DNA of 6,444 bases, from contig PMCH01000014.1 of NCBI GenBank assembly GCA_003154055.1, forward strand, positions 22,214 through 28,657, read 5' to 3'. Shown here piece by piece: positions 1-5,350 of the stretch. Position 1 is the stretch's first letter. Every line of letters begins with the position of its first letter. This DNA is from Acidobacteriaceae bacterium (GTDB taxonomy: Bacteria; Acidobacteriota; Terriglobia; Terriglobales; Acidobacteriaceae). The position numbers were made by a program, and so were the translations under genes. The notes below the pieces were generated by a model. It saw only the letters and a list, made by a program, of their open reading frames with translations, was not told where the DNA came from and made no database searches.

Positions 1-1
1 C

Positions 2-1246
2 CTAGGGTTGGCGCCCTGCAGAAACCTCTTCCCTGCGGGGGCGCAAGTAAGGAATTGCCCGTCCCAAGGCCGTTTCGCCGTAGCGCACCCAACGTGGAGT
101 CGGACGCGGCGTAAGCGCCAGCATGTTCGACAAGTGACATAAGGACGGATGCAAATCCGCGACCAGCTTGATGAATGCTGTGAGCGGCACAGCGAGGAGC
201 AAGCCCATTACGCCCCACAACCAGCCCCAGAAGAGAATCCCAATCGTAGCCGCCACCGGCCCGATACTCACGCGATTGGCAATAAATTTCGGAATCAGAA
301 GATTCGCGGACACGACATGCAGGAAGAGAATCGTCAGAGTGATGACAATGTATGGTCCCGGTGTGCTGAACTGAAGGAGGGCCGCCGCAAGAGGAAGAGC
401 AAGTGCAGCGATCAGTCCAAGGAACGGCAGCAGATTCAAGAGTCCGCTGGCGATGCCAAGAGGTATGGCGCCTTTCACACCGATACTCCACAAAACCAGC
501 GTGGTGGCCAGGGCCATTACGGAGCCGACGATAAGGTTGCCAGCCACGAATCCATGAATCATCTGCTTCAGGTTCTTGATGAACCGAGCCGCGTCTATTC
601 TGGAGCCGAAAAGGCCGTTGGTTCGAATGGCCATTTGGTCCTTGGTGCAGAGCATGAAGAACGTCAGAAATGGAACCACTCCGGCAATAATCAACGCTCC
701 CCACACAGATCCCACACCGCGCACCAAGTAAGCAGGCCAGGTTGGCGATTCCTGCAGCCGCACCTCGGGGACTTTCTTGGTGGGATGTACGTCGTTCGTA
801 AGGGTTCCGGCACTTTGCTGAAGGTTTTGGATCTTCCGGCTAATTGGCTCAATGGCTTGCTGGATCTTCGAGGCGTAGACTGGAAGTTCTTCCGCAAAGC
901 TCATCGATCTTCCGTAAAGCACGTAACCCAGCAGCCCGATCAGACCAATGCCTGCGAGCACAATGCCCGCTGCGGCTACGCCGCGCGGCAGATGCAGCTT
1001 CTCCAGTAGGACTACGATGGGGTCAAACAGGATCGCGAGAAATCCCGCCAGGACAACCGTGATGCAAATCGAGCTGGCGTAGTACCCGAACACCGTCAGC
1101 ACGCCCGCGACCAAGATGAAGAGCAGAGTCGCGATTCTGCTGAGCAGCTTATCGGATGATGAGGTCGAAGCCAGCGGCGCCGTTTCCAGCGCGCGCACCT
1201 GACTTTGTTCTGCAACCGCGCTCATATTCGCAACCTGATCAGACAT
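2..1246 (-). CDS. AI-2E family (PerM/YdiK/TqsA-like) membrane transporter
   Basis: Predicted inner-membrane protein of the AI-2E transporter family (PF01594 type), whose members are proposed to export small molecules or ions; the substrate here is unknown. From the ATG at 1246 it is 414 residues. A polar N-terminal tail (about 1-35) is followed by two hydrophobic stretches (about 37-75), another near 89-111, and a soluble helical segment (about 115-170). The usual hydrophobic C-terminal block follows, at about 178-200, 231-255, 258-293, 297-318 and 328-363. The FLTFFML stretch (193-199), the GNLIVG stretch (236-241) and the IPLGIASGLLNLLPFLG stretch (261-277) are characteristic of the family. 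The stop is at 2-4, so the gene is complete. The frame stays open to a TTG at 1354, adding 36 residues, but neither start has a clear Shine-Dalgarno sequence. The ATG at 1225 has a weak AGG upstream and is a second alternative. It lies downstream of csbD on the same strand with a 174-nt gap, so cotranscription is possible but not shown. Confidence 0.9.
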   Translation of the reverse strand: MSDQVANMSAVAEQSQVRALETAPLASTSSSDKLLSRIATLLFILVAGVLTVFGYYASSICITVVLAGFLAILFDPIVVLLEKLHLPRGVAAAGIVLAGIGLIGLLGYVLYGRSMSFAEELPVYASKIQQAIEPISRKIQNLQQSAGTLTNDVHPTKKVPEVRLQESPTWPAYLVRGVGSVWGALIIAGVVPFLTFFMLCTKDQMAIRTNGLFGSRIDAARFIKNLKQMIHGFVAGNLIVGSVMALATTLVLWSIGVKGAIPLGIASGLLNLLPFLGLIAALALPLAAALLQFSTPGPYIVITLTILFLHVVSANLLIPKFIANRVSIGPVAATIGILFWGWLWGVMGLLLAVPLTAFIKLVADLHPSLCHLSNMLALTPRPTPRWVRYGETALGRAIPYLRPRREEVSAGRQP

Positions 1247-1420
1247 GCGTTTGCCGCGCCCAGATGCGCCGTTGGCTGGAGACAGGGTTAGCAGTACTCG
1301 GCCCTTGAGGCTGATAAGCGTGGCGCCGCTCCAATACAGAACTCCGAGCGCCAAGCTGAAGCCCGCAGGCCTCTGCAGTTGTCTCGTGAGCTCGAAACAA
1401 GCTCCCGGATATACGCTAAT

Positions 1421-1600
1421 CTACTTCTCAAACACTTTTTCGATCTGTCCGAGCTTTTTCTCAACTTTGCCGGTGTTTTTTTCGGCGTTGCCTTCGGCCT
1501 CTAAGTCAGGATTCTTCGTGACCTGTCCCGCCTTCTCTTTGACTTTGCCTTTCACTTCATGGACAGTGCCTTTAATCTCATCCTTCGTACTGGGGTTCAT
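1421..1600 (-). CDS. CsbD-family (UPF0337) small stress protein
   Basis: A 59-residue, highly charged, Lys/Glu-rich protein starting MNPSTKDEIKGTVHEVKGKV and ending in KVEKKLGQIEKVFEK. The repeated KGxxxEVKGKVKEKAGQ pattern, the central NPDLEAEGNAEKNTGK segment and the closing helix are the hallmark of CsbD-like proteins. These are short helical proteins that accumulate under general stress or stationary phase; their molecular function is not established. The length matches the family norm of about 60-70 residues. The start is well supported: AAGGAG (minus strand, 1613-1608) sits 7 nt before the ATG at 1600. It has no cysteine and no membrane segment, so it is probably cytoplasmic. The ribosome-binding site and start codon also form one arm of a 13-bp inverted repeat with the leader (see the 1598-1717 entry). 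Confidence 0.93.
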   Translation of the reverse strand: MNPSTKDEIKGTVHEVKGKVKEKAGQVTKNPDLEAEGNAEKNTGKVEKKLGQIEKVFEK

Positions 1601-1717
1601 CTGTTGTCTCCTTGTCGTTTGAATTACACAAGTCCGCGCGGATCGGAGTCACCTTCACCGTACCAAGGACATCCCACCAAAACTGTGCAAAACGGAACAG
1701 CCCAGAGACAACAGATG
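1598..1717 (-). promoter_or_regulatory. Inverted repeat pairing the csbD RBS/start with its leader
   Basis: On the plus strand, CATCTGTTGTCTC at 1598-1610 has its exact reverse complement, GAGACAACAGATG, at 1705-1717. The arms are 13 bp, perfect, and separated by 94 nt. In a leftward transcript starting upstream of 1717, the arms would form a helix, extendable by one U-G pair. That helix covers the AUG and the GAG of the AAGGAG ribosome-binding site of the CsbD gene. This would be expected to reduce translation unless melted or remodelled. The repeat is seen directly; the regulatory role is inference. No convincing promoter was found, so whether the distal arm is transcribed is unknown. Confidence 0.45.
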
Positions 1718-1749
1718 CGAGCGACGGCGAATTGGCCAGCCCGATGCGG

Positions 1750-2036
1750 TTAAACCTTCTTGAGCGACGGTTGGTGGAGTCTCACGCGACCGTCGTCATC
1801 CCACTTAACGACCGCGTCCTCTTCGTTAGCTCGCTCAACTGTTCCGAATTCTTCATTCGGCTTTCCGAAGTTGCCCAAACCCTCGACGCGATCTCCGGAA
1901 GTCAACTCCTGACCGGTGGCGGCGGGCTCGGAGAGTGGTGGTCTCTTGGCGCGGTCTGAGTCAGGGATCGCCCCAGCGTGTGACAGGGGTGGTTGGGGAG
2001 CTTTACGCAGTTTGGGTATCGGCTTCTTCGTGCCAT
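1750..2036 (-). CDS. Small hypothetical protein, start unresolved (possible frameshift)
   Basis: The minus-strand frame ending in TAA at 1750-1752 reads as a plausible small soluble protein. It has a basic, proline-rich N-terminal part (KKPIPKLRKAPQPPL, then IPDSDRAKRPPLSEPA) and a compact C-terminal module (SGDRVEGLGNFGKPNEEFGT, then VERANEEDAVVKWDDDGRVR, ending LHQPSLKKV). The module, with an alternating beta-like pattern and a VKWDDDGR turn, resembles small hypothetical proteins I recall from Acidobacteriota; its function is unknown. The frame is closed upstream by TGA at 2041-2043, and no ATG lies between that stop and the module. The ATG at 2036 is one frame off and would give MARRSRY, then soon diverge. 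Adding one A to the A-pair at 2028-2027 would join that ATG to the module as MARKKPIPKLRK. This is therefore a frameshifted gene, a sequencing error, or a gene with a rare start. CTG at 2010 or 1986 and TTG at 1905 are in frame but lack good ribosome-binding sites. Confidence 0.6.
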
Positions 2037-2218
2037 GCCGTCATAGAGTTCTCTTTCTCACCGGGCCGGAGGATCGCGCTTCGTCACGACTGTTCATCGG
2101 CTCGATCAATAGAGGATAGGCCTAGAAAGAATGGCGCGCCGGTCCAAACTGCGCAGTTCTGACAATTTAGTTCGGCGAACTGGCGAGCGTGCGACTCGAC
2201 GGCAACGAACTCGGCAGG

Positions 2219-2490
2219 CTACATAACAAACATGGCTACGCCCGCGGCGAACATTGCCGCCGTGGTGATCGCCACGACGGCCCATCCCAAGCGTGGACTC
2301 GGTTGGCCCTGCATCAGTTTCTTGTCCGAAGCGATAACCAGGATTGCGACGAGAAGGAAGGGGCTAATAATCCGTTGATGACCGCCGTCCAGTAGAGTGC
2401 CTTCACAGGGTTAACGCCTACGAAGTCCAGGCCGACACCCACTCCGGTCGAGAGCAGAATGAGAGCGTAAAACGCGCGTGCCTGTTTCAA
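2219..2490 (-). pseudogene. C-terminal remnant of Nramp-type divalent metal transporter, frameshifted
   Basis: Nramp (MntH-like) proteins import Mn2+/Fe2+ with protons through about 11 membrane helices; only the last part is present here. From about 2490 leftward the frame reads LKQARAFYALILLSTGVGVG, then LDFVGVNPVKALYWTAVING, LLAP. The NPVKALYWTAVINGLLAP segment is a familiar signature of the family's C-terminal region. At about 2359-2364 the frame must shift by one base. The continuation FLLVAILVIASDKKLMQGQ, PSPRLGWAVVAITTAAMFAA, GVAMFVM then ends at TAG 2219-2221 and fits the terminal helices. Restoring one missing base in the GCCCCTTCC run rejoins the two halves. The metal-binding DPGN motif of helix 1 and the MPH motif of helix 6 are absent. 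With no start, a missing N-terminal two thirds and a frameshift, it cannot encode a working transporter as read. It lies head to head with the Crp/Fnr remnant. Confidence 0.82.
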
Positions 2491-2515
2491 TTTCTTGCGG
2501 GCCAACCTCTCCGCA
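2480..2515. other. Junction of two 5'-truncated divergent genes (deletion scar or chimera)
   Basis: Recognisable Nramp sequence on the minus strand (KQARAFY onward) runs up to about 2490. Recognisable Crp/Fnr sequence on the plus strand (LAGQPLRMGSATAM) begins at about 2491-2494. Both genes point away from this spot and both lack everything upstream of it, including their starts and promoters. The exact breakpoint cannot be fixed, because a few codons on either side can be read in either family. The simplest explanation is one deletion in a divergent gene pair. A chimeric assembly join is the alternative. Confidence 0.65.
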
Positions 2516-2925
2516 TGGGCTCTGCAACCGCAATGACGGACTGCGCTGTTCTGAGAATTGAAAAAAAGGCTATGGTGGATACGCTTCACCGGGAACAGAC
2601 CCTTTCCGATCTGTTCGTAGCATATTTGTTGACCCGGAACACCCGATACGAAGAGGATCTGATTGACCAACTGTTTAATTCCAGCGAGAAAAGGTTAGCC
2701 CGTGTCCTGCTCATGCTCGCTCATTTTGGCAAGGAAGGGATTCCTGAATCCGTGATTCCGAAGCTCAGTCAAGAGACGCTGGCAGAGATGGTGGGCACCA
2801 CCCGTTCGCGGGTGAGCTTTTTCATGAACCGGTTCAGGAAATTGGGATTTGTTGACTACGCCGGGGGTGCAGAAGGCGGGTTACAAGTTCACAGTTCACT
2901 TCTCAGCGTCGTTCTCCACGACTAG
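2491..2925 (+). pseudogene. 5'-truncated Crp/Fnr-family transcriptional regulator
   Basis: Crp/Fnr regulators have an N-terminal cyclic-nucleotide-type sensor barrel, a long dimerisation helix and a C-terminal winged helix-turn-helix. The frame here starts inside the barrel with FLAGQPLRMGSATAMTDCAV. It continues through the helix (YEEDLIDQLFNSSEKRLARV) and the HTH (LSQETLAEMVGTTRSRVSFF, then MNRFRKLGF), and ends with LQVHSSLLSVVLHD and a TAG stop. About the first 90 residues of an expected total near 230 are missing, including most of the barrel. The first in-frame ATG is at 2515 and would give 136 residues, but no Shine-Dalgarno sequence precedes it and the original promoter is gone. The DNA-binding half is intact, with no internal stop. 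A sensorless DNA-binding protein could therefore be made if transcription reads through, though remnant status is more likely. A three-residue stretch near AGGAEGG also looks longer than usual for the family. Confidence 0.82.
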
Positions 2926-3127
2926 CGGGCCGCGTCATCCCAATTGCGGGACAGCGGCTAGACAATGATCCAGGGCGGGCACCGCGCCCACAGAATCCGA
3001 TGAAGCAGGCGCACGCCCTATCCGAGCGACTCCCAAACGCGTAACATTAGGCTGAACGTTTCAGGTTTCCGACATTTTCTGAATTGGCCCCTTGATAGGG
3101 GCGCGCTCCCGGAGTCGATTCCCGATC
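2926..3127. other. Intergenic leader of the FAD/Rieske oxidoreductase gene
   Basis: This 202-nt stretch has no credible coding content and no clear sigma-70 promoter. The one visible structure is a short hairpin with arms GCCCC (3087-3091) and GGGGC (3098-3102) around a TTGATA loop, 25 nt before the oxidoreductase ATG. It has no T-run, so it is not a terminator. It could be a leader hairpin or chance. Confidence 0.3.
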
Positions 3128-4720
3128 ATGACGAAAAAAACCTCGAGCCTTCCTTCCAAGAACAAGACGGCGCGGAAACGGCTATCGAGCCAGCGAAGTA
3201 CGCCTTCTGTTTGGGTCGCAACCGCTTCTATCATTCGGTCATCAACGTTGGACAAAAATACTAACGCTGATGTCTGCGTCGTTGGGGCGGGCATTGCCGG
3301 GATGACTTCGGCCTACCTTCTAGCGCGCGAGGGCAAGTCTGTAGTCGTTGTCGACAAGAATGGCATTGCCCGGGGAGAAACCGCCTATACGACTGCCCAT
3401 CTTTCGAGCGAAATTGATGCGAGCTATCGCAAGATTGTCCACCTCCATGGGGAGAGGGGAGCACAACTTGCCGCCCAGAGTCACTCTGCGGCTATTTCGG
3501 AAATCGAATCCATAGTCACCCGTGAAAAGATCGAGTGCGACTTTGAGCGACTGGATGGCTATCTATTTCTTGCTCAGGGAGACACCGAAAAGACTTTGGT
3601 GGAAGAGTTCGAAGCGACACAGCGCGCGAAACTCGACGTAATGCGCTTGGATGGTCCGCCATTTGATTTGAAGCTGGGTCCATGCCTTCGGTTTCCACGG
3701 CAAGCGCAGTTTCACCCTTTGAAATATATAGGTGGTCTGGCTCGGGCTTTCAAGCGTGCAGGTGGCCGGCTCTACGCGAAAACCGAGGCGAAAGAGATTA
3801 AAGGGGGCAAGTCGGCAAAAATAAAAACTCAGGATGGGATCACAATTTCTGCCGACGCCGTCGTGGTCGCAACGAATACGCCCGTCAATGACTGGGTCAA
3901 GATGCATACCAAACAAGCCGCCTATCGAACATATGTGATTGGCGTGTGCGTGCCGGCTGATTCCATCCCCAAAGCGTTGTACTGGGATACGGAAGATCCA
4001 TTTCACTACGTCAGGCTTCAACGTATGGGCGACCGCGCTAACGCGCACGATCTGCTAATCATCGGTGGGGAGGACCACAAAACTGGGCAAGAGGAGGACA
4101 TAGAAGATCGATTCGCGCGTCTCACGGCCTGGGGGCGCAAACACTTCGCCGGAGTAAAGGAACCCGAGTTCCGGTGGTCTGGACAAGTCATGGAGAGCGT
4201 CGATGGGTTGGCGTTCATCGGCAGAAATCCTGGAGACGAGCCCAATGTGTACATCGCTACAGGCGATTCGGGAGCAGGGCTTACCCATGGCACGATCGCG
4301 GGTATGCTGCTCCGAGATTTGATCTTGGGTCGTGAAAACCCTTGGACGAGTCTGTATGATCCGTCGCGAAAGAGTCTTCGTGCGGCCCTAACCTTCGCGG
4401 AAGAAAATCTAAATGCCGCAGGGCAATATGCCGCATGGATGACGCCCGGTGAAGTGGGAACCCCTGGGGAAATCGGCCCAGGTATGGGTGCGGTCATTCG
4501 CAGAGGGCTTTCGAAGATCGCGGTTTATCGGGATGACGCAGGCAAGTCGCATGAGCGTTCCGCGGTGTGCCCCCACCTGGGGTGCATTGTTTCGTGGAAT
4601 TCTACTGAACGTAGCTGGGATTGTCCCTGTCACGGTTCCCGCTTCGGGCCTAGCGGTAAGGTTTTGAATGGTCCCGCGATTGGACCTCTGGAAAAGGCAC
4701 CCCAGGACTCATCCGAATAG
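3128..4720 (+). CDS. FAD-dependent oxidoreductase with C-terminal Rieske [2Fe-2S] domain
   Basis: A 530-residue two-domain redox protein. Residues about 47-420 form a D-amino-acid-oxidase-like FAD domain (DAO type). The dinucleotide-binding motif VVGAGIAG (51-58: G53, G55, G58) is followed by SVVVVDK, with an acidic residue (D76) placed to bind the ribose. GETAYTTAHLSSEID is the usual next conserved block, and GDSGAGLTHG near the domain's end closes the FAD site. The C-terminus is a Rieske domain with cluster ligands C481-P-H483 and C499-P-C501-H502. C486 and C501 match the extra disulfide pair of bc1-type Rieske proteins. Such fusions recur in bacteria, but the substrate is generally unknown, and I cannot assign one. 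A lysine- and serine-rich N-terminus precedes SVWVATA; no classical signal peptide or membrane helix is seen, so it is probably cytoplasmic. The ATG at 3128 is preferred over an in-frame TTG at 3092. Its nearest purine-rich site, GGAG at 3111-3114, is 13 nt away, so initiation looks weak. It is monocistronic as seen. Confidence 0.93.
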   Translation: MTKKTSSLPSKNKTARKRLSSQRSTPSVWVATASIIRSSTLDKNTNADVCVVGAGIAGMTSAYLLAREGKSVVVVDKNGIARGETAYTTAHLSSEIDASYRKIVHLHGERGAQLAAQSHSAAISEIESIVTREKIECDFERLDGYLFLAQGDTEKTLVEEFEATQRAKLDVMRLDGPPFDLKLGPCLRFPRQAQFHPLKYIGGLARAFKRAGGRLYAKTEAKEIKGGKSAKIKTQDGITISADAVVVATNTPVNDWVKMHTKQAAYRTYVIGVCVPADSIPKALYWDTEDPFHYVRLQRMGDRANAHDLLIIGGEDHKTGQEEDIEDRFARLTAWGRKHFAGVKEPEFRWSGQVMESVDGLAFIGRNPGDEPNVYIATGDSGAGLTHGTIAGMLLRDLILGRENPWTSLYDPSRKSLRAALTFAEENLNAAGQYAAWMTPGEVGTPGEIGPGMGAVIRRGLSKIAVYRDDAGKSHERSAVCPHLGCIVSWNSTERSWDCPCHGSRFGPSGKVLNGPAIGPLEKAPQDSSE

Positions 4721-4937
4721 CTCACTTCAAATTTTCCCTCGTAGGGTGTGGCAACCGCCGTGCCTCCTCCGGTCCAATGCAGCAATAGGCGTCATCAAAG
4801 ACGCGTCTTGTTTGTTTTAAGGACAACGCCTCATGACGTTTCTGCCTTAGTTAGGGCTTCTCGACGTGGCCACCTCTTTTTGAGCTTGGACCGCAGCGTC
4901 CTTGCTTTACCGTCGGTTTCCAATAAGTTCCGCGCCG
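4721..4937. other. Intergenic region with no supported gene
   Basis: No reading frame on either strand has recognisable protein character; the long plus-strand frame across it is arginine- and serine-rich and looks like noise. A perfect 12-nt palindrome, AAGACGCGTCTT, lies at 4798-4809, followed by a T-rich stretch (GTTTGTTTT). It could fold only as a 4-bp stem, too weak to call as the oxidoreductase terminator. CCCT-CGT-AGGG at 4736-4746 is likewise marginal. Confidence 0.4.
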
Positions 4938-4971
4938 AAAAAAGATCGCCGGTGGCAGTTGCCGCCGGCGA
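4938..4971 (-). terminator. Rho-independent terminator, leftward transcription
   Basis: On the minus strand, two 12-nt arms (4971-4960 and 4957-4946) are complementary except for one A-C mismatch. They enclose a 2-nt spacer, so the real loop is about four bases. Two bases later comes a run of six Ts (4943-4938). A GC-rich stem with a U-tract is the classical intrinsic terminator. It starts 33 nt past the stop of the truncated stress-protein frame at 5004, so it was presumably that gene's terminator. On the plus strand the mismatch becomes a U-G pair but no T-run follows, so it acts leftward only. Confidence 0.75.
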
Positions 4972-5003
4972 CCAAAGTTCGGATCCGTTAATTTACGTTC
5001 GGC

Positions 5004-5162
5004 CTAGGCAACTTCGCGGGCTACTGGCCTGTCGCTCTTGCCCTGGTCGGAGCTCGCTTCACCCGTCGAAGCGATGTCTTGGGCGCCGGTCCGCTCTAGG
5101 ATTTCCTTCGCCTTCTTGGTCCACTCGGAGCTGTCGGAGTGGACTGAGAGCAGGATCCCGCC
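5004..5162 (-). pseudogene. C-terminal remnant of a general-stress-type protein
   Basis: The last 52 residues of this frame look like real protein: GGILLSVHSDSSEWTKKAKE, then ILERTGAQDIASTGEASSDQ, then GKSDRPVAREVA and TAG at 5004-5006. This matches, from memory, the C-terminal tail of a bacterial stress-protein group related to Bacillus GsiB/YflT-like 17M proteins. In those proteins a glycine-rich membrane-like middle is followed by a GGxLxSVH strand and an ILERTGAxDIASTGEA end. The preceding N-terminal part and glycine-rich segment, normally about 100 residues or more, are missing. The frame is open back to a GTG at 5321 (105 residues), but 5163-5321 has no family character. The remnant keeps its terminator at 4938-4971. 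A short new protein starting at GTG 5321 or ATG 5192 cannot be ruled out. Confidence 0.6.
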
Positions 5163-5350
5163 GTTTGGCGCGAATGTCGATGCTCCTTGCATTTGGCAAA
5201 GCAGAGGCTTGGCGGGAACCTGCCAATCGCCTCGTGAACCCTTCGCCGCAGAACTGAAAGGTGAATTCCGGTGTGAGCTTGTCAAGTGCTGGGCGTTGAG
5301 TGGAGGCGTCGCCTTGCTCACCTTCTGCCCCGAATCGTGGTACCCGGGAT
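5163..5350. other. Unassigned spacer between GGT-family gene and stress-protein remnant
   Basis: Nothing in these 188 nt is recognisable on either strand. Frames are open on both strands, but their translations lack domain-like patterning. It probably contains the breakpoint that removed the front of the stress-protein gene. There is no clear terminator directly after the gamma-glutamyltransferase-family stop. Confidence 0.4.

Noticed and set aside
149..1009. Long plus-strand open frame (286 codons) opposite the AI-2E transporter
   Set aside because: It is the antisense shadow of a clear membrane protein; the translation is low in hydrophobic patterning and rich in Gln, Arg and His.
1245..1622. 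Plus-strand 125-codon frame with Phe/Leu/Ser-rich stretches resembling membrane helices
   Set aside because: The hydrophobic look arises from reading the Lys/Glu-rich CsbD gene backwards; the minus-strand CsbD frame with AAGGAG is clearly the real one.
1612..1959. Plus-strand 115-codon frame
   Set aside because: It lies antisense to the GDRVEGLGNFGKP module, which has much stronger protein character.
3087..3102. GCCCC-TTGATA-GGGGC hairpin as a terminator for the Crp/Fnr remnant
   Set aside because: The stem is only 5 bp, with no T-run on either side.
4018..4497. Minus-strand frames inside the oxidoreductase gene
   Set aside because: They are shadows of the intact FAD/Rieske gene and have no recognisable motifs.
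4798..4809. Perfect palindrome AAGACGCGTCTT as an operator or terminator
   Set aside because: A 12-nt palindrome is not rare enough in 6.4 kb. The possible stem is only 4 bp, and no gene start or conserved partner site lies nearby.
4748..5257. Plus-strand 169-codon frame
   Set aside because: It is Arg/Ser-rich without domain patterning, crosses the leftward terminator and overlaps the stress-protein remnant; most likely noise.
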